Assembly: GCA_947247005.1 (NCBI GenBank)
Contig: OX365947.1
Coordinates: forward strand, 2,556,530 to 2,620,529
Direction of reading: 5' to 3'
Origin: Spisula solida
Taxonomy: Eukaryota > Mollusca > Bivalvia > Venerida > Mactridae
Length of the DNA stretch: 64,000 nt
How positions within the stretch are numbered: the first letter of the stretch is position 1; every line of letters begins with the position of its first letter. Positions 1 to 8,852 of the stretch are shown piece after piece. Below the pieces are notes generated by a model, which was not told the origin of the DNA, did no database searches, and saw only the letters and a list, made by a program, of their open reading frames with translations. The position numbers and the translations under genes are program-made.

Positions 1-106
1 CTGACCATTTTTATTTTGTCTTTGGTATGACGAGGCCAGGGATCGAACCCGAGACCTCCCGCACTCGAAGCAAACGCTCAACCAATAGGCTATCGAGGAG
101 GCGGTA
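1..106 (-). mobile_element. tRNA-derived SINE, cut by the window edge
   Basis: Read on the minus strand from about 106, the sequence has a tRNA-like head with an A-box-like stretch (TAGCCTATTGGTTGAGCG) and a near-perfect B box (GGTTCGATCCC). It continues into a non-tRNA body containing CCAAAGAC and AAAAATGG, which runs off the left edge. A functional tRNA would be followed by a T-run, and none is present. The copy at about 20650-20746 has the same head and a related start of body. Confidence 0.7.
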
Positions 107-240
107 ATGTTGCTGTGTTAGGGCATGTCTTGGGAGTATTCATTACCTTCAGTGGTAGATCTTGCTCTAAATTTGAGTTTCACTCTCGAGTCGAAAAATA
201 TACACATGTGCTTTGTACAAAAAGTACTTTAATCCATAGG

Positions 241-517
241 GTAATTATATAAACAGATAATTTTTATGCCCTTGAAGGGTGGCATATTATAATTAAACCG
301 TCTGTCCGTCCTTCATTCTGTCCGCACACACGTAAGCTACCTTAGGTAGTTTGAGGTGTGGCCTAACACAATAGAAATCTTTTGAATTCATTCTGTGACA
401 ACTTTATTCTTTTGTCTATTAAGTGGTCATTTATTTGATCTTAAACAATGGAAGGACCACCTAAGGTACCGTACGTGGGGGCGTCCTTCCGTTTGTCCAG
501 ACATTCAGTTTTTTATT
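241..517. other. Gene-free stretch with a probable 5' end fragment of a repeat
   Basis: At 267-284 a short hairpin (TGCCCTTGAAGGGTGGCA) is followed by GTCTGTCCGTCC tracts. Tandem-cored elements elsewhere in the window start in the same way. No matching 3' end is recognised, so this is at best a truncated copy. No exon is visible. Confidence 0.3.
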
Positions 518-1319
518 AGCTCACCTGCCACAAAGTGGCAAGGTGAGCTTTTGTGATTGTTTTTTGTCCGTCGTCCGTCTGTCCGTTAAACTTTTCACCG
601 TTAACACTCTAGCACTTTCAATTTTGCTTTGATCTTCATCAAACTTTGTCAGTAGTTGTACCTCAATGAAATATAGGTCAAGTTCGAAGTTGGGTCATGT
701 GGGGTCAAAAACTAGGTCAATAGGTCAAATAATAGCAAAATCTTGTTAACACTCTGGAGGTCACGTTTTTGCTTTGATCTTCACCAAACTTGATCAGTAG
801 TTGTATCTCAATGAAATCTAGGTCAAGTTTGAAGTTGGGTCATGTGGGGTCAAAAACAAGGTCAAGATAGGTCAAATAATAGGAAAACCTTGTTAACACT
901 CTGGAGGCCACAATTTTTGCTTTAATCTTCACGAAGTTTAGTCAAAATGTTATCTTGATGACCTTAAGGTCAAGTTAGAAGTTGGTTCATGTGGGGTCAA
1001 AAACTAGGTCAAAAGGTCAAATAATAGGAAAACCTTGTTAACACTCTTGAGGCCACATTTTTGCTTCAATCTTCATGAAGTTTAGTCAAAATGTGTATCT
1101 TGATGACCTTAAGGTCAAATTTGAAGTTGGTTCATGTGGGGTCAAAAACTAGGTCAATAGGTCAAATAATGGAAAAACCTTATTAACACTCTTGAGGCAA
1201 TATGTTTGCTTTAATCTTCAACTTCTTTGGTCAAAATGTTATCTTGATGACCTTACGGTCACGTTTGAAGTTGGGTCATGTTTAGCAGGTGAGCGCCCCA
1301 GGATCTATGATCCTCTTGT
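518..1319 (+). mobile_element. Tandem-cored element A (Helentron/pearl-like, non-autonomous)
   Basis: The 5' end is a strong hairpin: AGCTCACCTGCCAC, three A, then the complementary arm. The core is four to five copies of a 135-147-bp unit recognised by GGGGTCAAAAACTAGGTCAA at about 711, 846, 993 and 1138. Near the 3' end CAGGTGAGCG is complementary to the 5' arm. A terminal palindrome (AGGATC, TAT, GATCCT) and CTTGT follow. It encodes no protein. The architecture matches non-autonomous rolling-circle elements of the Helentron type and bivalve pearl elements; the class is inferred from structure only. Confidence 0.7.
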
Positions 1320-1470
1320 AAAGTTCAATAGTTCGTTTACTATCAATGCTATTGTTTTGAAACTTGGTACACTTATCCATGATTATAAGACAATCATACG
1401 AGACAAGGGCCTAACTCTAGGATGATTTTGTAAGGAGTTATGGCCCTTTTTGTTTTGTTTCAATTGTTAA
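1320..1470 (+). repeat. Diverged core fragment related to element C
   Basis: Directly after element A lie the phrases ACTATCAATGCTATTG, TTTTGAAACTTGG and GGAGTTATGGCCCTTTTT. They match the core unit of the element at 9108-11142 with many changes. Element A may have inserted next to or into an older copy of that family. The open frame here is a by-product of the repeat. Confidence 0.5.
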
Positions 1471-2510
1471 TGCTTTAAAGTTGTGTTGGTTTAGAAATAT
1501 TTTATTTCAATTGAATATGTGTCTTGTATACATGTACCTTTGCAGATTTTGTAAATTCATAGTGTGTAAATTTCTGCTGATTTATTTCTACGGCAATTCA
1601 TTGATAAAATAAAATTAACTTTTTCTGCAGACTCGATACTGAATGTTTCTGTATTTGGATTGGCTATGGACATAATCTAATTATCTTACAAACAAATGAA
1701 ACATTAATGTTCTGCGAAGGCCTCATCAATCACAGCTATAGCAAAAATATTGCCACCGCAGAAGAAAACATGTACATGTACCGTTATATGGTATAGTTGG
1801 ACTTTGTTAGATGAATCTTTTTCAAATTTATATATGCCTGTTGATGGTGAGGATGGCCTCCTTAGGTTTCTTTATCTACTTGTGTGTAGTTTGTTATTTA
1901 GTATTCAATTTGCATTATGTTTTTGTATTGTTTTATGGTAAAATAAATATAAGTATATTTTTGCCATCATTGTTTGTGTTTTGTACTATGTTGTTAACTG
2001 ACACAAGAACTAGGTGCTTATGATCTCTCACCCTTCATCTGTCCGTATGTATGCACCCACTTGTAGTTCTGGGGTGTGGAACAATAGGCTATATTTAGAT
2101 TCTATTCATTCCGTTGCTTACAGGGTGCAAAATGTTGCTTATGGGGTTTTACAAACAAAAGGATGAACAAAAGAAAACCCCACAACGTCAAGTCAGTGAG
2201 AAGGTCCGTCCATCCATCCATTATCAAGTTTTTCTTTGGAACACAATCAACTTAACCCTTCCCTAAATTCAATTAACTTCACAGGCATGATGCTTAGCTG
2301 GTCCTCTTTCCACATAGTATAATGGTTTTGATTCATTGTAAAACAAAGTCACAGGATCTGAAACTATACTAAGTATTATAGTACCAATATTGTGACAAAT
2401 GATGTATTCTAGATTGCTCATTTTGAAACAAGAAAACCCTGGAGCAGATTTTGCAGTAATGAAGGAAAGTTTGTCATACAACCTATGGCTGTTTGGCCGA
2501 TTCCTACACT
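1471..2510. other. Gene-free stretch
   Basis: AT-rich sequence with no exon, RNA gene or clear repeat. Short open frames at about 1750-2023 are rich in hydrophobic residues but lack splice context and resemble no family I recognise. The stretch probably lies in an intron of the zinc-finger gene. Confidence 0.5.
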
Positions 2511-3997
2511 CCACTAGTGTACATGCTCCATTGGTGTACATGTTCCACTGGTGTACATGCTCCACTGGTGTACATGTTCCACTGATGTACATGTTCCACG
2601 GATGTACATGTTCCACTGGTGTACATGCTCCACTGGTATCCATGTTTCACTGGTGTACATGTTCCACTGGTGTACATGTTCCACTGGTGTACATGTTCCA
2701 CTGGTGTACATGCTGCACTGTTGTACATGTTCCACTGGTGTACATGCTTCACTGATGTACATGTTCCACTGGTGTACATGTTCCACTGATGTCCATGTTC
2801 CACTAATGTACATGTTTCACTGGTGTACATGTTCCACTGGTGTACATGTTCCACTGATGTACATGTTCCACTGGTGTACATGTTCCACTGATGTACATGT
2901 TCCACTGATGTACATGTTCCACTGATGTATAATGTTCCACTGGTGTACATGTTCCACTGGTGTACATGATCCACTGGTGTACATGTTCCACTGGTGTACA
3001 TGATCCACTGGTGTACATGTTCCACTGATGTACATGTTCCACTGATTTACATGTTCCACTGATGTACATGTTCCACTGGTGTACATGTTCCACTGATGTA
3101 CATGTTCCATTAATGTACATGTTCCACTGGTGTACATGTTCCACTGATGTCCATGTTCCACTAATGTACATGTTTCACTGGTGTACATGTTCCACTGGTG
3201 TACATGTTCCACTGATGTACATGTTCCACTGGTGTACATGTTCCACTGATGTACATGTTCCACGGATGTACATGTTCCACTGGTGTACATGCTCCACTGG
3301 TATCCATGTTTCACTGGTGTACATGTTCCACTGGTGTACATGTTCCACTGGTGTACATGTTCCACTGGTGTACATGCTGCACTGTTGTACATGTTCCACT
3401 GGTGTACATGCTTCACTGATGTACATGTTCCACTGGTGTACATGTTCCACTGATTTACATGTTCCACTGATGTACATGTTCCACTGGTGTACATGTTCCA
3501 CTGATGTCCATGTTCCACTAATGTACATGTTTCACTGGTGTACATGTTCCACTGGTGTACATGTTCCACTGATGTACATGTTCCACTGGTGTACATGTTC
3601 CACTGATGTACATGTTCCACTGATGTACATGTTCCACTGATGTATAATGTTCCACTGGTGTACATGTTCCACTGGTGTACATGATCCACTGGTGTACATG
3701 TTCCACTGGTGTACATGATCCACTGGTGTACATGTTCCACTGATTTACATGTTCCACTGATTTACATGTTCCACTGATGTACATGTTCCACTGGTGTACA
3801 TGTTCCACTGATGTACATGTTCCATTAATGTACATGTTCCACTGGTGTACATGTTCCACTGATGTACATGTTCCACTGGTGTACATGTTCCACTGATGTA
3901 CATGTTCCACTGATGTACATGTTACACTGATGTACATGTTCCACTGATGTACATGCTCTACTGATGTACATTTTCCACTGATGTACATGTTTCACTA
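2511..3997. repeat. 17-bp minisatellite, about 87 copies, with higher-order blocks
   Basis: The unit is TGTTCCACTGGTGTACA with a G/A alternative (CTGGTG or CTGATG) and rarer variants. Rare variants recur at fixed distances. The CACGGATG variant lies at 2597 and 3261 (664 bp). GTCCATG lies at 2791, 3149 and 3506 (358 and 357 bp). TATAATG lies at about 2924 and 3639 (715 bp). These are multiples of 17, plus one where the single-base insertion in TATAATG is included, so whole blocks of 21 to 42 units were duplicated. Long open frames on both strands arise because units rarely form stops. It lies upstream of exon 4219-4431, probably in an intron. Confidence 0.95.
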
Positions 3998-4218
3998 AGG
4001 CATATGGATCTATGGAGTAAAGGATCAAATAATGTACAAACCTGCTTATAAGGTTACCTCTAAATGCTAAATGCATTATAGACTGGCTTTAATAATCAGG
4101 CAACCTGTTTTATACGACACAGACAATGGACTTGCTCCGAGAGATTTTGCACAGAACCTCATCTTAGCCAGGTTGACTTATAAGCTGTTTGTATCTAATT
4201 TGACGTTTTGTTTTTCAG

Positions 4219-4431
4219 GCAAAAAATTTTATCAATGTTTGGTTTGTCGGAAAGAAATTAATATCCGGCTGAATATGGAGACACACATGAATCAGCATAC
4301 AGGACGGAGACCTTGGCAATGTGAGGTGTGCGGACTGGCCTTTGTTAGTCCATCTAATCTGAAAACTCACATGCATCAACACGAGTCGGCTATGAGATTT
4401 AGTTGTGAAATATGTAGCAGAAAATTTAGAG
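4219..4431 (+). CDS. C2H2 zinc-finger protein, internal exon (fingers 1, 2 and start of 3)
   Basis: This internal coding exon encodes C2H2 zinc fingers, which bind Zn and usually DNA, so the product is probably a nuclear regulator. Finger 1 (4236-4298) and finger 2 (4320-4382) each have C-X2-C-X12-H-X3-H, with a TGRRPW linker close to the classic TGEKPF. Finger 3 starts at 4404 (CEIC, SRKFR) and is cut by the intron. The acceptor is a pyrimidine tract ending TTTTTCAG at 4218; the donor is GTAGGT from 4432. Both junctions are phase 1, so the 213-bp exon is symmetric. An ATG at 4071 is intronic and not the start; the true start lies upstream, outside what I can recognise. The family has many paralogues, so no gene name is given. 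Confidence 0.9.
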
Positions 4432-4549
4432 GTAGGTTGAGAACTTTGTGCGTAATTCTTTCATATTACAGTGGCTATGGTCATGCACTCCACATGTTGA
4501 GGAATTGTTAGGTACTTGTGGATGAACAACTTAGTTTTGGTTAATAATT

Positions 4550-5550
4550 ATGCCCCCATCTTTGATGTGGGGGTATATTGCTTTGCATATGTTGGTCAGT
4601 CTGTCTGGATTATGGTTAATAGGTGAAAACGACTTTTTTTGAGAATTTTGCATTAAATCATACACCAACTTGTAGGAAATGGTCTAACTAAGAATAAAAA
4701 CCCCCACATGACATGTTTCCGTTCAGTAATAAAAAAGTTACAGACATTTTAGTGTTGAGATTTTGGTAAATTAAAGTAGTCCCTGTGAGGGGGCGGAGCT
4801 TATATCAGTCACATTGTAGGTTCAATAACTCAAGAACTCTTCAAACTTTACATGGAGGTTGGTCATCAACAGTAGATGACTCCCATTGATTTTGAGGTCA
4901 GTAGGTCAAATGTCAAGGTCATTGTAACCTTTACCATTTCTAACTATTTAAATAGTTTCTGTTCAATAACTCAAGGATCTTCAAACTTTACATGGAGGTT
5001 GGTCACCAACAGTAGATGACTCCCATTGATTTTGAGGTCAGTAGGTCAAATGTCAAGGTCATTGTAACCTTTACCATTTCTAACTATTTAAATAGTTTCT
5101 GTTCAATAACTCAAGGATCTTCAAACTTTACATGGAGGTTGGTCACCAACAGTAGATGACTCCCATTGATTTTGAGGTCAGTAGGTCAAATGTCAAGGTC
5201 ATTGTAACCTTTACCATTTCTAACTATTTAAATAGTTTCTGTTCAATAACTCAAGGATCTTCAAACTTTACATGGAGGTTGGTCACCAACAGTAGATGAC
5301 TCCCATTGATTTTGAGGTCAGTAGGTCAAATGTCAAGGTCATTGTAACCTTTACCATTTCTAACTATTTAAATAGTTTCTGTTCAATAACTCAAGGATCT
5401 TCAAACTTTACATGGAGGTCGGTCATCAATAGTAGATGACCCCTATTGATTTTGAGGTCAGTAGGTCAAACGTCCAGGTCGCTGTGACCTTTACCATTTC
5501 TGACTATTGGGCTGCCATGGGGGCATACATGTTTTACAAACATCTCTTGT
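4550..5550 (+). mobile_element. Tandem-cored element B in the zinc-finger intron
   Basis: It begins with a hairpin (TGCCCCCATC, TTT, GATGTGGGGG). The core is five units of 140 bp starting near 4821, 4961, 5101, 5241 and 5381. Units 2 to 4 are identical by eye, while the outer two are diverged. The 3' end has ATGGGGGCATA, complementary to the 5' arm, then a palindrome (ATGTTT, TAC, AAACAT) and CTCTTGTT. The plan is the same as element A. It is non-coding and lies in intron 4432-6616. Confidence 0.8.
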
Positions 5551-6295
5551 TCCACTGTATATGATAGAAAAATCGTTGAAAAGGGGACCCAATTCAAAAT
5601 AGCACATTTGAAACTCTTAAAGGGTCAATGTATGTACATGTATAAAATTTACCAATAAAAAGCTGCTTAACACATTACTCGTACCACTCCTCACTCTTCT
5701 GATAAAAGATATGTAAGAAATTGTACATATCTCATGTGCAGCCTTTTGTGACCAATATCAAAAATTATCTCCCTTGATAAGACTTGTCCAGTCTTGATTT
5801 CTGTAATTGAAGTGTCTCTCCTTATTATACATTATGGGAAAATAATAATTGAATGACAAGGCCTAGGTGAACTTCAAAAATTACAGTATTAAAAGATCAC
5901 CATTGAAAGCCATCAAAACTGGTATCATTATTAGTTGATCTTAATATTGAAGTTAAATATTGAGCAAAAATGGACCAGGACATTTTTATGTTAATTTCTA
6001 GATGGTCTTATTACTGGGATGGTCTTGAGGTAAGGCTTTACTGCATATGAAGTAAAGGATTAATCATCTTTGATGACGCTGTTTATGAAACTTAGTTTGA
6101 ACAGTATTTATTCAGAAAATATTTTACAACATGTGTATAATAAATTACTATTGTTAAAGGATTGGGAAACAAGTTTTGGAAACTTATATTAATCGCGCTC
6201 CTTTTCAAAATAATTACATACATAGTATAGTAACATCCGGAGTATGTGACTGTCAGGATAGAAAGATGATAGATAAAGGAAGAGAAGAGGTAAGG
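5551..6295. other. Intron sequence without further features
   Basis: AT-rich sequence between element B and the E-type fragment. I see no exon, RNA gene or tandem repeat in it. Confidence 0.5.
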
Positions 6296-6597
6296 AAACT
6301 TGATATGTTGGTAGGTGCCAATAATGAGACTATGCCCATTTACATATTTTTTTAATTTGACAAATATTGTGGTTGCTATGGAGACAGAAAAAGTGAAAAT
6401 ATGTCCAAAATTTAGATCCTGCCATAACTCAAACTTGGTATGTTGGTAGGTGCCAATAAGGAGATTATGCCCATCTAAATATTGTTTGATTCTGACAAAA
6501 ATTGTGGTTGCTATGGCAACAGAAACATTGGAAATAATTTAAAGGTTAAAGCTTCAAACCAGTAGGGGACTTCTGAATTGCTTGCATTTCTTAGTAA
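6296..6597 (+). mobile_element. 5'-truncated element E next to the splice acceptor
   Basis: Two core units (from about 6303 and 6435, sharing ATGTTGGTAGGTGCCAATAA and ATTGTGGTTGCTATGG) are followed by AGTAGGGGACTTC and the terminal palindrome GAATTGCTTGCA with TTTCTTAGT. The same end occurs on the minus strand at 30702-30990 and 39793-39955. The 5' hairpin is missing. The element ends about 19 bases before the exon at 6617, so its flank provides the pyrimidine tract of the acceptor. Confidence 0.7.
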
Positions 6598-6616
6598 CTT
6601 GTTTATTTTTCTCCAG

Positions 6617-7518
6617 ATAGAGGATCTTGCCAACAGCACAGAAAGCGCCACCTGGGGGAGAAGAAACATGTTTGCGAGCATTGTGGGAAATCCTTCGTCA
6701 TTTCATCAGATCTCAAAAAACACATCCGAACACACACGGGTGAAAAACCGTTCAAATGTAAACAATGTGGCTTACAGTTTAGCGATGGTAGCAGCTACGC
6801 CCGTCATGAGAAAATGCATTCTGGGAAATTTCGGTACCAGTGTTCTGTGTGCTCCAGACAATATACCCGTCGAGATGGTTGTGCTAAACATATAAAAAAA
6901 TCTCACAAAGGTTTGGACCGTGTGAATATTGTATGTGTTAGTGTTGAAGATTATGGGATCAATGAAAAACTACCTGACGTAACATCAGACATGACATCTG
7001 GCATAACATCAGCCATGACATCCAACATAACATCAAACACGACATCTGATTTAATATCAGCCAGGACATCTGATGTAACATCAGATATATTAAACACTGC
7101 GATAGCTTCTACTTGGTCAGGTAGTAGGCCATTGAATCCAACACTAAGAGATCATCACCAGCTTTCTACATCCGGTAACAGTACGATAAAAATATCTCCT
7201 CTAAAGAAATCTTGGCAGAATTTTGAAACATTGACACAGGAAGCGTCGAGAAGGTTTAAGGAGCAAAATGACTCGATACCAACCAGTAACCATGACGACC
7301 TTGGTACTAAATGTGATCTGACCAATGTTTCACACGCGATGATGTTAGATAGTTACCAGGGGGCGCCACTGTCTCAGACTTGTTACGGGAACATTGGTCA
7401 GACTCTGGTAGACAGCGGTCAAAGACTGACCAGTATACCAGCGTATAGTTTACAAACACCTACCGGTCAAGTTTACACAACTAAACTGGTCAATTATCAA
7501 AGTGTACTTAAATATTGA
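6617..7518 (+). CDS. C2H2 zinc-finger protein, last coding exon (rest of finger 3, fingers 4-6, C-terminal tail)
   Basis: The acceptor is TTTTTCTCCAG at 6616. Joining 4431 to 6617 restores a perfect third finger: CEIC, 12 residues, then HRKRH. This proves the splice and the frame. Finger 4 (6673-6735) and finger 5 (6757-6819) are C-X2-C-X12-H-X3-H and are joined by a canonical TGEKPF linker. Finger 6 (6841-6906) ends H-X4-H. The tail of about 200 residues is Ser/Thr-rich, starts with nine T-S-x-x tetrapeptides, and has no domain I recognise. Stop TGA is at 7516-7518. The two visible exons give about 370 residues. Role: probable DNA-binding transcription regulator in the nucleus; target and paralogue unknown. 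Other open frames over this exon are shadows. Confidence 0.92.
6982..7089 (+). repeat. 12-bp coding repeat in the zinc-finger tail
   Basis: Nine in-frame 12-bp units encode tetrapeptides of the form T-S-(D/G/A/N)-(M/I/V/T/L), one with Ile in place of Thr. The DNA unit is close to ACATCTGACATG. It follows finger 6 by 25 residues. Low-complexity Ser/Thr linkers are common in regulators, but this one looks like a recently expanded dodecamer. Confidence 0.85.
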
Positions 7519-7719
7519 TTCTTCAGTAAAATTTAAAACTGACTCTTCATGAAAATGATGTGGATTGACCAAAGTTGTTGTAAATGTATATACCAATTAT
7601 TCGTGGAAATTGCATTGATTAAGATTATCCTAGTGTATTCTAATCAGGGGTCATACAATTCAGAAATAATCTGGAAATTCGAATTTTCTGCACTAGTAGG
7701 AATGAACTTTTCTGCAGAA

Positions 7720-7725
7720 AATAAA
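7720..7725 (+). promoter_or_regulatory. Candidate poly(A) signal of the zinc-finger gene
   Basis: AATAAA about 200 bases after the stop codon, with a GT-rich run (GTGTTTTGGTGTAGGGGTGTG) about 100 bases further. The spacing is longer than usual. A second AATAAA at 11976-11981, preceded by GTGTT, is an alternative for a much longer 3' UTR. Confidence 0.3.
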
Positions 7726-7912
7726 AGTAATTTGACGAAAAGATTCAAAGTACTAACAAAGTTATGGTCATCTGAAATTTTTAAGGCTGAATTTAACAAT
7801 AGAACAATGTTTGAAACAGTGTTTTGGTGTAGGGGTGTGTGCAAATTGCACTCGAAACAGACTTGCGTCTAATTTTCAGGATTGGGTATTATCCCTTAGT
7901 AGGACTCCTGTC

Positions 7913-8541
7913 TAATACAAATGAGCCAGTCTCCAGGAAAACCTGCTATTTTGACAAAAATATTGACTTTAAGATTTTCCATAGTATTACAGGATAATGT
8001 TAAATAAGCAAATTGCAAAAGAAATTACGTTAGTATCTTGAGTTTTAAGGAAGTTACAGCTGTTTTTGTAGAGTCCCTTTTCGGAGCTTTTTGTGTGACG
8101 TCGCAAACGTCATTCAAACGTTATTCGACGTAACTGAAATAAGTATTTCATTATTACACCATTTGATCAATTCTTGACATAAACTGTTCAAAATAATACC
8201 AAATTCTATAACTATGTTTCACTTTTCAAAATATATATCAAAATCGAAATTGTTTGCATTCAGAGAAACACTACTTCTGTTTTAAACAACTAAATCCTCG
8301 TTTTTCTCAATCGGAGTACTTTTCTGAAATTGGTCATTATAGCAACGAAGTATGTGTTTTCGACAAAAGTCATAGGAAAATTTAAAGCTAAGGTATAGTA
8401 CTATATGGGTCAATTACTTAAAATAGAATCAATAGATATGTACTTTTCCTTATTTTAGAGCTTTATCAAAATCTTGTTACATATAGTAATTACATAATGT
8501 CATTATAGCAGGTTTTCCTGGAGACTGGCTCAAATGTATTA
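7913..8541 (+). mobile_element. Inverted-repeat element F, copy 1 (MITE-like)
   Basis: Perfect 27-bp terminal inverted repeats begin GAGCCAGTCTCCAGGAAAAC at 7923 and end with the complement at 8531. Matching TAATACA/TGTATTA lies just outside, so the repeat may extend to 7913 and 8541. The interior holds ACGTCGCAAACGTCATTC and no ORF. A second full copy lies at 13660-14287 in inverse orientation; the cores are 609 and 610 bp. Target duplication and superfamily are unresolved. Confidence 0.85.
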
Positions 8542-8852
8542 ATTCTTCACTATTTTCAAATCTATGATCAATTGTTCATGGAAATATTGTGAATCAAACA
8601 AATATTCATGTAATGTGGATTGACTTGATTGTTCATGAAAATATTTGTGGATTGATAAATTATTCATGGAAACATGTGAATTGACTGACCTAGTATTCAT
8701 AGAAAGTTGTTGATTGACCGATTGCTTGTGGTAACATTATGGATTTTTATGGAAATGTCAATAATCAAACCACTGTTCATGGAATCATCACAATTTTGTT
8801 CAATTGATTATGAAAATGTCATGAATGTTTAGCTCCACTATTCGTAGAATAA
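8542..8852. other. Gene-free stretch with short irregular repeats
   Basis: Phrases such as TTCATGGAAA and TGGATTGAC recur at irregular intervals, suggesting a decayed tandem repeat. No exon is seen. Confidence 0.4.

Noticed and set aside
2504..3988. Long open frames of up to 307 codons on both strands
   Set aside because: They translate the 17-bp minisatellite. Three units make 51 bases, so a stop-free unit gives repeats of 17 residues in every frame. No splice sites, no non-repeat domain, and frames on both strands are equally open.
4071..4218. ATG at 4071 as start of the zinc-finger protein
   Set aside because: The stretch before 4219 ends in a clear pyrimidine tract plus AG and its translation has no zinc-finger character; it is intron.
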